DNA of 64,000 nucleotides, taken from assembly GCA_947365965.1 (NCBI GenBank), contig CANAZG010000001.1, positions 1 to 64,000 on the forward strand, read 5' to 3'. Under the pieces are notes generated by a model. It did no database searches. It was not told the origin of the DNA and saw nothing but the letters and a program-made list of their open reading frames with translations. Positions 40,112 through 49,351 of this stretch are shown piece after piece (position 1 is the first letter of the stretch; every line of letters starts with the position of its first letter). Both the position numbers and the translations under genes were made by a program. Source of the DNA: an uncultured Clostridia bacterium. Its GTDB lineage: Bacteria > Bacillota > Clostridia > Oscillospirales > Oscillospiraceae.

Positions 40112-40976
40112 GCCCGATTCCTCCTGTCATTTTTGTTCGTAATATCTCATAAATGCTCTTGTCCGTCAGCCGCAGCAGCGCCGTCTCGTACCGGGACCGG
40201 CAGATGCGCACCTTGTCCCCCTGCCGCAGGGCGAAGGCCTTGCCCCCGTCCACAGAGAGATAGACCTGCTTGCGGTTGAGCTCCGCCGGAGCCACGCTCA
40301 CCGTCCCCGCCGCCGAGAGCACAAAGGACTTTGAAAACACCGTGTGGGCACAGATGGGGCTGATGACGAAATTCTGGGCCGTGGGCTCCACAATGGGTCC
40401 CCCGGCGGACAGGGAGTAGCCCGTGCTGCCGGTAGGCGTGGCCACCACCACGCCGTCCCCGGAAAAGACCCCCAGCCGGTCCTCCCCGGCCGTGACCTGA
40501 AGGCGCACCACGCGAGCCATGGCCCCCTTGGTGATGACCGCGTCGTTGAGGGCGCCGCCGGCGTACACCGTCCGGCCCTCCCGCAGCACCGCCACGTCCA
40601 GCATCATCCGCTTCTCTGTCCGGTACCGGCCTGTGGCCAGATTTTTCAGCAGCTCCAGCTCCCCCACCTCCAGATCGGACATGAACCCCAGGCTCCCCAG
40701 ATTCACCCCCAGCACAGGGATGCCCCGCATGGAGGCCGTCCGGGCCAGATGCAGGATGGTGCCGTCCCCGCCAAAGGCCACGATGAGATCGCTCAGCCGC
40801 AGCTCCTGGTGCAGCGGACGGCAGGGGACGCCGTACTGTCCCTCCCCGCCCTCCGGCTTGAAGGGCAGGCAGAAAACCGTGCTCAGCCCAGCCCCCTCCA
40901 GGATCTCCGCGGCCCGCTTGGCCACAGTCAGGCCCTTGTCCCGGTACGGATTGGGGCACAATATCACCCGTTTCAT
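40101..40976 (-). CDS. nadK: NAD kinase
   Basis: VAFGGDGTILHLARTASMRGIPVLGVNLGSLGFMSDLEV; GSTGYSLSAGGPIVEP. Confidence 0.96.
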   Translation of the reverse strand: MKRVILCPNPYRDKGLTVAKRAAEILEGAGLSTVFCLPFKPEGGEGQYGVPCRPLHQELRLSDLIVAFGGDGTILHLARTASMRGIPVLGVNLGSLGFMSDLEVGELELLKNLATGRYRTEKRMMLDVAVLREGRTVYAGGALNDAVITKGAMARVVRLQVTAGEDRLGVFSGDGVVVATPTGSTGYSLSAGGPIVEPTAQNFVISPICAHTVFSKSFVLSAAGTVSVAPAELNRKQVYLSVDGGKAFALRQGDKVRICRSRYETALLRLTDKSIYEILRTKMTGGIGHEN

Positions 40977-41004
40977 GCCATTTCCTCCCTTACAGGATAC
41001 CTTT

Positions 41005-41085
41005 AGTATACATTCTTTTTCTCTGTGAACAAGCATCGCATTCGGCGAGCCTGGGCCGCAAGCGGCCTGCGGAAAAAGAATCAAA
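41005..41085. repeat. Intergenic repeat family copy, inverted relative to 44108-44178
   Basis: AGTATACATTCTTTTTCTCTGTGAACAAGCATCGCATTCGGCGAGCCTGGGCCGCAAGCGGCCTGCGGAAAAAGAATCAAA. Confidence 0.75.
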
Positions 41086-41120
41086 TAGAAAAACTTTTGG
41101 GCGCAAAACTGCGCTTTGCT

Positions 41121-41915
41121 TCACGCCAGCTCCCCGTGGGACGCCTCCACCAGCCCGGCCAGATCGAAGGTCTTCTCCTCCCAGGCCCCCTTCTCCAGCC
41201 AGCCCAGGTACTCAATGTTCCCCTCCGGGCCCCGGATGGGCGAAAAGCTCAGCTCCAGAACCTTGAAGCCACTCAGGTGCGCGTGGTCCAGGAAATGCTC
41301 CAGCACCTCCCGGTGGACCGCCGGGTCCCGGACCACCCCCTTCTTGCCCACCTTCTCCCGTCCGGCCTCAAACTGGGGCTTGACCAGGCACACCGCCTGT
41401 CCCCCCTCCCGCAGCAGGCCGGCCACGGCGGGCAGGATCAGCCGCAGGGAGATGAAGCTCACGTCCACGCTGGCGAACGCCGGCTCCTCCGGCACCTGCT
41501 CGTGGGTGAGATACCGGGCGTTGGTCCGCTCCAGGCTCACCACCCGCTCATCGCTGCGCAGGCTCCAGGCCAGCTGGCCGTAGCCCACGTCCACCGCGTA
41601 GACCTTCGCGGCCCCGTTTTGCAGCATACAGTCCGTGAATCCGCCGGTGGAGGCCCCGATGTCCATGCAGACCTTCCCCTCCAGGGTGATGGGCCACAGG
41701 CCCATGGCCTTCTCCAGCTTCAATCCCCCCCGGCTGACGTAGCGCAGGGCGCTGCCCCGGACCTCCACGGCCGCCCCCTCCGCCACCGGCGCGCCGGGCT
41801 TGTCCACCCGCCGGCCGTCCACGTACACCTGCCCGCTCATGACCACTGCCTGGGCCTTCTGGCGGCTGTCCAGGTAGCCGTGCTCCACCAGATAGACGTC
41901 CAGCCGCGTCCTCAT
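41121..41915 (-). CDS. tlyA: TlyA-family 16S/23S rRNA methyltransferase
   Basis: MRTRLDVYLVEHGYLDSRQKAQAVVMSGQVYVDGRRVDKPG; VCMDIGASTGGFTDCMLQNGAAKVYAVDVGYGQL. Confidence 0.95.
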   Translation of the reverse strand: MRTRLDVYLVEHGYLDSRQKAQAVVMSGQVYVDGRRVDKPGAPVAEGAAVEVRGSALRYVSRGGLKLEKAMGLWPITLEGKVCMDIGASTGGFTDCMLQNGAAKVYAVDVGYGQLAWSLRSDERVVSLERTNARYLTHEQVPEEPAFASVDVSFISLRLILPAVAGLLREGGQAVCLVKPQFEAGREKVGKKGVVRDPAVHREVLEHFLDHAHLSGFKVLELSFSPIRGPEGNIEYLGWLEKGAWEEKTFDLAGLVEASHGELA

Positions 41916-42544
41916 AGCGCCGCCGCCTCCGCCACAAACTGGTCCAAAGCCTCGTAGAACGCGGCGATGTGGGACCCGTCCACCAGAGCGTGGTTGCACA
42001 GCACGGACACCGGCAGCAGGATCTTCCCCTCCTGGACAAAGTACTTGCCCCAAGTGAGCCGGGGGTTGCTGTCCGCCGGGTGGGGCACCGGCTGGATCAG
42101 TGACGTGTAGGAGAACCAGGGGAGGGTGGAGATGAAAAATTTGTCCAGGGCCTCTGCCGGATCCTCCTCGATGCTCCTCCGCTCCTTCGCCTGGGCCTGC
42201 TCCGCTACGGTCAGATACACCCGCAGGGGCAGATCGTGCTCCAGGGTGCAGTAGCAGAAGGTCCCGTCCTCCAGGGCCACGGTGTGGGAGGTCCGGCACC
42301 GGTCAAACTCCACGATGCCATCGTCCACGATCCGCTGCCGGAACTCCGGTATGCTGTTGGCCGCCCGGGCCACACAGTGGCAGACCGTGAAGAAGAAGGG
42401 CAGGGACGTTCTCTTGATCCGGCCCACCAGGGCCGTGATGTCCACGTTAACCGTGGTCCCCACGTAGGGGTAGGCCAGGGACCGGAAGTAGTCAAAGTGG
42501 GCCCTTCTGGGATAGGCCGGCATGTCAATGGTCTTGTAGCTCAT
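41912..42544 (-). CDS. Chloramphenicol acetyltransferase-like (CatA family) protein
   Basis: FDYFRSLAYPYVGTTVNVDITALVGRIKRTSLPFFFTVCHCVARAANSIPEFRQRI; LPVSVLCNHALVDGSHIAAFYEALDQ (HxxxDG). Resistance activity not implied. Confidence 0.88.
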   Translation of the reverse strand: MSYKTIDMPAYPRRAHFDYFRSLAYPYVGTTVNVDITALVGRIKRTSLPFFFTVCHCVARAANSIPEFRQRIVDDGIVEFDRCRTSHTVALEDGTFCYCTLEHDLPLRVYLTVAEQAQAKERRSIEEDPAEALDKFFISTLPWFSYTSLIQPVPHPADSNPRLTWGKYFVQEGKILLPVSVLCNHALVDGSHIAAFYEALDQFVAEAAAL

Positions 42545-42565
42545 ACAGTTTCTCTCCTCCTCAAT

Positions 42566-43330
42566 TTACGCAATCTCCGCCGCCAGCTCCAGGGCCAGCT
42601 GGGCAATCTTATCCTTCTCCGTCAGGTCAAATTCGCTGCCCAGGCCCCGCCGGTCCCAGCGCTCTCCGTCCAGATTGTCCGCGCCGTGGAAGAACTGGAA
42701 CACCTCTTTCCCCCGGAATTGGGCCAGGGCCGCCACGGCGGAGCACTCCATGTCCACGCACACGCACCCCGCCGCCCGGCGGCGGGACGCCTTCTCCGCC
42801 GTCTCCCGGTAGAAGGCGTCCGTGGTCCACACCTTCCCCTCCGCCCAGGCGCAGCCGTGGCGGTCCAGAACTGCGGCAAATTTGTCACGGTACCTGGGGT
42901 TCACCTCGATCTCATCCCCCGCCGGGGCGTAGTGATAGCTGGTCCCCTCGTCCCGGAGGGCGGCGGTGGGGACGATGATCCCGCAGTTGGCCAGGGAGCT
43001 GTTCAGCACCCCGCAGGATCCGAACAGCACCAACTTCTCCACCCCCAGGGCAAACAGGCACTCTATCACACCCACGCACCCCGCCGCGCCCACATAGGCG
43101 TTGAAAAGGGCGATCTCCTTCCCCTGGTACCGCGCCCGATAGTACAAAACCTCCAGGTTTGCCATGCCGTTCGAGGCGAAGGGCTCCGCCCCCAGCCGCT
43201 CCGCCATCCGAGCAAAGGTGTGTCGCTCAAAGCAGGATACTGCCACCCTGGGACAGGCGAAAACACGGCTGTGGTTATCTGAGGGGTTGATGACCGCCCT
43301 GGGATTGGGGTCAAACTCGTGAAGCAGCAT
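42566..43330 (-). CDS. Nucleoside phosphorylase family protein
   Basis: NAYVGAAGCVGVIECLFALGVEKLVLFGSCGVLNSS...IIVPTAALRDEGTSYHY...CVDMECSAVAALAQFRG. Confidence 0.88.
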   Translation of the reverse strand: MLLHEFDPNPRAVINPSDNHSRVFACPRVAVSCFERHTFARMAERLGAEPFASNGMANLEVLYYRARYQGKEIALFNAYVGAAGCVGVIECLFALGVEKLVLFGSCGVLNSSLANCGIIVPTAALRDEGTSYHYAPAGDEIEVNPRYRDKFAAVLDRHGCAWAEGKVWTTDAFYRETAEKASRRRAAGCVCVDMECSAVAALAQFRGKEVFQFFHGADNLDGERWDRRGLGSEFDLTEKDKIAQLALELAAEIA

Positions 43331-43468
43331 AGGGCACTCGCCTCCTTTTATGCATATATACATAGTATACATCTTTTCCTGATTTTTCAACTGCTTTCCG
43401 CAGAAGTCTGTTTCCGCTGCTGGATTCTGTCATTGACGGAGTCCTGTAACAAAAATTGCTTTCCCTGC

Positions 43469-44089
43469 TCAATACCAGAACAAACCGTCCCCGGACGCCT
43501 GGATCACCGCGCCCCGGGGCGTCTGCCGCAGCACGAGCGCAATGTCCATATAGTCCGGCGCGGGCGAGAGCAGGCCCATGAAGGCCGGGACCACGCACAC
43601 CGTCATCAGCGGTCTCCACGCGGCCGGGCAGGCCAGGAACAGGGACAGAGACGCCAGCCCGGGGACTGCCGGGGCCAGGCTCATGGCGATAAACCGTGCC
43701 CTGGACAGGGGACAGGCGGAGACCGCGTAGGCCCGCAGCCGTCTCAGGCACACGCCAATATACACCTCTGCGCCGTCAGGATAGCACAGGCCGTGGAGCA
43801 GCTCATGGAGGGGCAGGGCCACGATGAATCCCACAAGAAATGCCAGCGGCGCGAAGCGCAGGTCAAAGGGGAACGCCCCCACTGCCCTGCTCTTCACAAA
43901 CACGGCCAGAAAGCAGGCCGCACAGGGCAATATCATATAGGACAGAGACGCATTGACAATATCGTCCGGCCGGTCCAGCCTTTTCGCGTTCTCCGGGACC
44001 GGCGCGTCCGGCGTATCCCGGTCCCCATCCCGGTTTCCCTCCCAGATGATGCGCGGCATATTCCACAGCTCCCTTCCCTCTGATCTCAT
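43469..44089 (-). CDS. DUF3267-like membrane protein (putative zinc protease-type motif)
   Basis: FIVALPLHELLHGLCYPDGAEVYIGVCLRRLRAYAVSACPLSRARFIAMSLAP. Confidence 0.8.
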   Translation of the reverse strand: MRSEGRELWNMPRIIWEGNRDGDRDTPDAPVPENAKRLDRPDDIVNASLSYMILPCAACFLAVFVKSRAVGAFPFDLRFAPLAFLVGFIVALPLHELLHGLCYPDGAEVYIGVCLRRLRAYAVSACPLSRARFIAMSLAPAVPGLASLSLFLACPAAWRPLMTVCVVPAFMGLLSPAPDYMDIALVLRQTPRGAVIQASGDGLFWY

Positions 44090-44107
44090 CCTCTAACGTT
44101 TATCTTT

Positions 44108-44178
44108 TTGATACTTTTTCCGCAGGCCGCTTGCGGCCCAGGCTCGCCGAAGGCGATGCCTGTTCACAAAGAAAACGC
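44108..44178. repeat. Intergenic repeat family copy, reverse complement of 41005-41085
   Basis: TTTGATACTTTTTCCGCAGGCCGCTTGCGGCCCAGGCTCGCCGAAGGCGATGCCTGTTCACAAAGAAAA. Confidence 0.75.
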
Positions 44179-45996
44179 ATGAACAACCGCCTCCGCGTCG
44201 ATCCCCATGAGCCGCCGCAGCTGAGCCACCGTGCCTTGGGGGGCGAAGGACTGCTTCAGGTTCAGCAGCAGCGTCTGCTCCGCCTTGACCCCGGCCTGGG
44301 CCAGGGCCGCCGCCAGCTGCTGTCCAATGGAGCCGTTCTCGTTGCAGTCCTCCAGCACCAGCAGCCGCCCCGTGCGCCGCACCGAATCCAGCACCGGCTC
44401 CGGGTCCAGAGGGGCGATGCGGTGGAGCTTGATGACCTCCGCCTCAAAGTCCCTCTCCGCCAGGGTCTCGGCGGCGGAGAGCAGCTCGTCGGTCATCACG
44501 CCGTAGGACACCAGGGTGGCGTCCCTCCCCTGCCGGAGGACGGACGCGCTCTCCCCGCGCCAGTCCGGATACTGCCGGCCCTCGGTCCCCCGGGGATACC
44601 GGACCGCCACCGGCCCGTCCATGGACAGGGCCGTGCGCAGCATCTCCCGCAGCTCCCCGTAGCAGGCCGGACACAGCACGGTCATGCCCGGGATCTGGGT
44701 CAGATAGCCCACGTCCTGACAGCCGTGGTGGGTGGGGCCGTCGGCCCCCACCAGTCCCGCCCGGTCCACCGCCAGCACCACATGGAGCCCCTGGAGGGCC
44801 ACGTCGTGGAGGAGCATGTCAAAGCCCCGCTGCAAGAAGGTGGAGTACACCGCGAACACCGGGGTCATCCCCTGCTTGGCCATGCCGGCGGCCATGGTCA
44901 CCGCATGGCCCTCCGCGATGCCCACGTCAAAAAACCGCTTGGGCCACGCGGCGGAGAACTCCTGGAGGCCCGTGCCCTCCCCCATGGCGGCAGTGACGGC
45001 GCAGATGCGCCTGTCCCGCCCAGCCAGCTCCACCAGTTCGTGGCCGAAAACATAGGAGAAGTCCACCTTCTGGGCGCTGACGAACCCCTTTTTCGGGTCA
45101 AAGGGCCCCACGCCGTGGCTCCGCTCCGGCTGACGCTCCGCCGGGGCGTAGCCCTTGCCCTTCTTGGTCTGCACGTGGAGCAGCACCGGGCATCCCAGCT
45201 CCCGGGCCCAGGCCAGTGTGGTGCACAGCTGCTCCACGTTGTGGCCGTCGATGGGGCCCAGGTAGGTGAAGCCCATGTCCTCAAACATGGAGCAGGGGTA
45301 GATGGACCGCTTGATGCTGCTCTTGACCCGGTGGTTGAACTGGTAGAGGGTTCGCCCGCCGGGCAGGCGGTTCATGACCGCGTGGTACCCCTTTTTAAAC
45401 TGGTAGTACCCCGGCCGCAGGCGCAGCCGGCTGAGGTGGTCCGCCACGCCACCCACGTTGGGGTCAATGGACATGCCGTTGTCGTTGAGGATCACCACCA
45501 TGGGCTCCCCGGACGCCCCCGCGTCGCTGAGGCCCTCATAGGCCAGTCCGCCGGTGAGGGCCCCGTCCCCGATGAGGGCGGCCACGCTGTAGTCCTGCCC
45601 GGAGAGGGTCCGGGCCCGGGCCATGCCCAGGGCCACGGACACGGAGTTGGAAGCGTGGCCGGCCACGAAGGCGTCGTGGACGCTCTCCTCCGGCTTGGGA
45701 AAGCCGGAAAGCCCTCCCAGCTGCCGCAGGGCGTCAAACATGCCCTGGCGGCCGGTCAGGGCCTTGTGGACATAGCACTGGTGCCCCACGTCGAATACCA
45801 GCCGGTCCCGGCTGGTGTCATAGGTCCGGTGGAGGGCCACGGTCAGCTCCACGGCCCCCAGGTTGGAGGCCAGATGGCCGCCGGTGCGGGCCACGCTCTC
45901 CACCAAAAACCGCCGCAGCTCCCTGCACAGCTCCTTGAGCTGGGGAACTGTCAGCTCCTTTACGTCCGCTGGGGACGCGATATGCTCCAAAATCAA
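44164..45996 (-). CDS. dxs: 1-deoxy-D-xylulose-5-phosphate synthase
   Basis: HLASNLGAVELTVALHRTYDTSRDRLVFDVGHQCYVHKALTGR; GDGALTGGLAYEGLSDAG. Confidence 0.98.
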   Translation of the reverse strand: MILEHIASPADVKELTVPQLKELCRELRRFLVESVARTGGHLASNLGAVELTVALHRTYDTSRDRLVFDVGHQCYVHKALTGRQGMFDALRQLGGLSGFPKPEESVHDAFVAGHASNSVSVALGMARARTLSGQDYSVAALIGDGALTGGLAYEGLSDAGASGEPMVVILNDNGMSIDPNVGGVADHLSRLRLRPGYYQFKKGYHAVMNRLPGGRTLYQFNHRVKSSIKRSIYPCSMFEDMGFTYLGPIDGHNVEQLCTTLAWARELGCPVLLHVQTKKGKGYAPAERQPERSHGVGPFDPKKGFVSAQKVDFSYVFGHELVELAGRDRRICAVTAAMGEGTGLQEFSAAWPKRFFDVGIAEGHAVTMAAGMAKQGMTPVFAVYSTFLQRGFDMLLHDVALQGLHVVLAVDRAGLVGADGPTHHGCQDVGYLTQIPGMTVLCPACYGELREMLRTALSMDGPVAVRYPRGTEGRQYPDWRGESASVLRQGRDATLVSYGVMTDELLSAAETLAERDFEAEVIKLHRIAPLDPEPVLDSVRRTGRLLVLEDCNENGSIGQQLAAALAQAGVKAEQTLLLNLKQSFAPQGTVAQLRRLMGIDAEAVVHAFSL

Positions 45997-46003
45997 GGGA
46001 GTT

Positions 46004-46579
46004 TCACCTCTTTTTATGGCTGGAAAACACGTGCAGAATCCGGCCCACCGTCTGGAGAACCGCCGTGCTCTTGTTGATGGCGAACATCTTTCCCACGGCC
46101 TTCCCGCCGATGGTCAGCCCGGAGACCAGGGCTGTCACGGCCAGGGAGATGACCACGGACCGGATGGACAGGGCCTGCTGCAAGCGGGTGACGATAATGG
46201 CCGCGGTGGAACCGGAGATAATGCCGCAGATATCCCCCACCACATCGTTGCAGAAGCTGGAGACCTTGTTGGCCTTCCGGATGAGGCCCAGGGCCTCCCG
46301 GGCTCCGGGTGTGCGGTGGGCGGCCATGGAGTGGAAGGGCCGCTCGTCCGCCGCCGTCACTGCCACGCCGATGATGTCAAATACGATGCCCAGCAGGATA
46401 AAGCAGGCCAGCACCACAAAGGCCAGCGCCATGCCCGCCCCGTCCAGGGCCTCCTCTGAGGCGAGGCTCAGCACCGCCGAGAGGACCACGGACAGGAAAA
46501 ACACCTGTATGGCCCAGCGGAACCGCCCCTCCCCTTTTCCTTTTTTCTCCTGCTTCTTTTTACTGTCGCCTGTGTCCAA
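46004..46579 (-). CDS. OapA-like membrane protein (OLE-associated protein candidate; related proteins often annotated as CorB-like/DUF21)
   Basis: TTG start at 46579 after GGAGAAGAG; multiple TMs; GIVFDIIGVAVTAADERPFHSMAAHRTPGAREALGLIRKANKVSSFCNDVVGDICGIISGSTAAIIV; directly upstream of dxs as in known OLE loci. Confidence 0.7.
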   Translation of the reverse strand: MDTGDSKKKQEKKGKGEGRFRWAIQVFFLSVVLSAVLSLASEEALDGAGMALAFVVLACFILLGIVFDIIGVAVTAADERPFHSMAAHRTPGAREALGLIRKANKVSSFCNDVVGDICGIISGSTAAIIVTRLQQALSIRSVVISLAVTALVSGLTIGGKAVGKMFAINKSTAVLQTVGRILHVFSSHKKR

Positions 46580-46635
46580 GCTCTCTTCTCCTGCCTTTCT
46601 TTTATGTTCTCTTAGTGTATGCGGATGAACTCCGC

Positions 46636-49275
46636 CTACTGCTGTTCTCCTACGTAGATGGCCGCCCGGCTCTGGATCAGGGCCGCCGCCTCGTCCAGGC
46701 TCTTGTCCCCGGCGAAGTATGCCTCCGCCGGCTCCCGGATGATCTGATAGAGGTCCCACGTGCTGTCGGTATATACATGGTCAATGGCGTTGTAGAGCTT
46801 CCAGAAGTTCTCCATCTGTGGCTCCGTGGGGGCCAGCGCAATGACCACCATGGCGGCTTTCATCTGCTCAGCAGGCCCCCCGTCCAAGGGATCGCGTACA
46901 ATCTGTCCCTCCACAGGCAGGGAAAACACGTCCTTGGGCTCCTGGATCCGCTGGCCGTCCTTGTCCAGAACGTACTCCCCGCTCTTGTTCACCAGCCACT
47001 GGGGGGCCATGTCCTGCTCAAAGTCCGCCCGGTTCACCGGGAAGCCCGGCGAGTAGGAGTGGTCTGTCACGCCCACGCCATCTCTGCGCAGGGAGCCTCC
47101 GGGCAGAAGGGACTGGCGGATATAGGCCCAGGCCCCCTCCTTATGCCGGCAGGCTGCGGACATGGACAGCGTGTCACAGAGGGTAAAGGAGCTGCCCGCG
47201 CCTCCTTGGGTAGGAAAGCCTACATAGGCGGCGTAACCGCCCCCCTCCAGGGTCCCTGTTGGCGCGCCGGCCCAATTATTACTCGGGCTCTGGCCGCTCC
47301 TGAAATACTCCAGCCACGACAGCGCATCACAGGTGACTGCATCCTTCTCCCGCCAGTTCCCGTTCTCGTCAATCAGGGTGCCATAGACATGGTTCTCGCT
47401 GAGATACGCCTCGTAGTCCGTCAGCGCCTCCGGCCCCGCGCACCTGGCCTCACAGGAGAGGAAGCTGTTCATATAAACCATTGTGGTATCCCACAGCAGC
47501 ATCCGCCGCTCCCGGAGGGACGCGCCGTCGCTGGTGGCAAAATCCGCCTCCTGGGGCAGACGGGCGCACAGCTCCAGCAGAGCCTTGAACGCCTCCGTAT
47601 CAAAGGCGCAGGTCCCGGCCTCCCAGTCCACATACCGGTCCAGGTCCTCGGCTATGAGCTTCTGGAGCAGGTCCCCGGAGGCCACGTAGCCGTTGAAAAG
47701 GCTGGCCCCCGGCTCCAGAGTCTCATAGGCCGCCAGCAGCTCCTCCAGGGTCCAGCTGTTCCTGTCCCCCACCACGCTGGAGAGACCGTAGGCCGTATTG
47801 ATGACAAAGGACCCGCAGACTGTGTACAGCGTGCCGTCTGTGGAGGCGCAGTCCAGCACGTGCTCCATCACCGCCTCCCGGCCCAGCGCCGGGTCCCCCT
47901 CAATCCAGGGCCACAGGTCCTCAAAGGCCCCCTCCCGGGCGTACTGGTCCAGGGGCAGGCTCTGGTCCCAGATATCCGGACCGTTTCCCGCGGCCACGTC
48001 CGCATAGAGCCGCTTTCTGGCGGCGGCCTCCTGCTCCTCGCTCAGCTGCCAGGGCAAAACGCCCTCGCAGTAGTCCCGGAGCTCAATATGGTACTCCTCG
48101 CTGCGCTGGTTGAACTGATTGATTCGGAACACCACGCCATCTCCGAGGCCCATTGCGCCGTAGACCAGCTGGATCTTGTCCGGCAGCTTGTCCGTGGGGG
48201 ACAGGAGCCGCAGCCGGAGGCGGCCCTCGTCGATATACGCTGTGCTGCTGTCCTCATAGGACATGGTCAAAGCGGCCAGCCGCCCCGCCTCCAGGGGGGC
48301 GAAGCACATGATGCCGCTGTCCAGCCTGCCGGCGGACAGCTCCAGCAGCTCCCGGCCCTCCAGCCCCTCCGGCTCCCAGGCCCACAGCGTATCACGGTCC
48401 TTGTAGTAGAACAGGAACCCTCCGCTGCCGGGGTAGATCTGCGTTACCCTGCCGGGCATCTCCCAGCGCTCCTTACCCCAGCCCTTGGCGGCGGGGTCCA
48501 GGGTCCGCACCTCACGCTTTCCGCCGGACTGGACGGTGAGAGCCGCCACGGTTCCGTCCGGCAGAAGAGCCAGGGACGTCCCGGCGGAGCCCATGACGCC
48601 GGCATAGGGCAGGGTGGCCTCCTGGGTGAAGAGGACCTGTCCCCTGCTGTCCAGGACGGTAACGCCGCTGTTGTCGGCCAGATAGATCCGCCCCTTCCCG
48701 TCCACCGCAAAGGCGGTGGACACATAGGGCTGCTGCTTCTCCAGCTCCTGGACAGCGGCGGAAAAGTCCACCACAGCCAGCTCCCTGCCGGTGGCGCTGT
48801 CCAGCTGCCGGACCTGGTAGAAGAGGTCCTGTCCTGTAAAGTATTTTCCCTTTGCTTCCCGCTCCTCGTCAAAGTCCTCCGGCAGATCGAAGTGGGATAT
48901 GCTCCAGGCCTCCCACAGCCACAGCGTCCCGTCCGAGCCCAGCACCGGGCCCAGGAAAGTATATCCGGAGCCCTCCGGCATGGCCGGGGACTGGTACTGC
49001 TCCAGGGGCTCCGCCGTCCCCTCCGACAGGGAAGCGCGGCACAGCTGGAAGTCCCGCGCCCCCTCTGCCCGCGTCTCGGTCAGGTAGTAGATGCTCTCCC
49101 CGTCGGTGCAGGAGCCGTTGAGGGCGCAGGTCTCCACAGGCAGGGCCACGTCCTCAGACAGATAGGCCGGGGCCGTCTGCCAGTTGATCTTGTGGACGGT
49201 TTTCTTTTCCCCGCAGGCTGCCAGACAGAGGCAAGCCAGCAGAGTGAGAAGCGTCAGCTTTCCCCATTTCTTCAT
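46636..49275 (-). CDS. Large lipoprotein with extracellular solute-binding-like C-terminal domain (paralog 1)
   Basis: Lipobox LLTLLACLCLAACGEKK; N-terminal repeats like a propeller (DGTLWLWEAW, GRIYLADNSGVTVLDSRGQ); C-terminal AYFAGDKSLDEAAALIQSRAAIYVGEQQ. Confidence 0.83.
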   Translation of the reverse strand: MKKWGKLTLLTLLACLCLAACGEKKTVHKINWQTAPAYLSEDVALPVETCALNGSCTDGESIYYLTETRAEGARDFQLCRASLSEGTAEPLEQYQSPAMPEGSGYTFLGPVLGSDGTLWLWEAWSISHFDLPEDFDEEREAKGKYFTGQDLFYQVRQLDSATGRELAVVDFSAAVQELEKQQPYVSTAFAVDGKGRIYLADNSGVTVLDSRGQVLFTQEATLPYAGVMGSAGTSLALLPDGTVAALTVQSGGKREVRTLDPAAKGWGKERWEMPGRVTQIYPGSGGFLFYYKDRDTLWAWEPEGLEGRELLELSAGRLDSGIMCFAPLEAGRLAALTMSYEDSSTAYIDEGRLRLRLLSPTDKLPDKIQLVYGAMGLGDGVVFRINQFNQRSEEYHIELRDYCEGVLPWQLSEEQEAAARKRLYADVAAGNGPDIWDQSLPLDQYAREGAFEDLWPWIEGDPALGREAVMEHVLDCASTDGTLYTVCGSFVINTAYGLSSVVGDRNSWTLEELLAAYETLEPGASLFNGYVASGDLLQKLIAEDLDRYVDWEAGTCAFDTEAFKALLELCARLPQEADFATSDGASLRERRMLLWDTTMVYMNSFLSCEARCAGPEALTDYEAYLSENHVYGTLIDENGNWREKDAVTCDALSWLEYFRSGQSPSNNWAGAPTGTLEGGGYAAYVGFPTQGGAGSSFTLCDTLSMSAACRHKEGAWAYIRQSLLPGGSLRRDGVGVTDHSYSPGFPVNRADFEQDMAPQWLVNKSGEYVLDKDGQRIQEPKDVFSLPVEGQIVRDPLDGGPAEQMKAAMVVIALAPTEPQMENFWKLYNAIDHVYTDSTWDLYQIIREPAEAYFAGDKSLDEAAALIQSRAAIYVGEQQ

Positions 49276-49351
49276 CCCAATACCTTCCTTTCCGCCGATG
49301 CTTGTTGACGCGACGTATATATATAGGGCGCAGAGCCCGCGCTCCCTCCTT

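Noticed and set aside
37493-40279. 928-aa plus-strand ORF across recN/argR/nadK
   Set aside because: Antisense shadow ORF covering three genuine genes.
41912-42544. Chloramphenicol resistance gene
   Set aside because: The protein is CatA-like but many chromosomal homologs are not resistance enzymes; I keep only the family-level call.
46615-49308. 897-aa plus-strand ORF opposite lipoprotein paralog 1
   Set aside because: Antisense shadow ORF; the minus strand has a lipobox and coherent protein.
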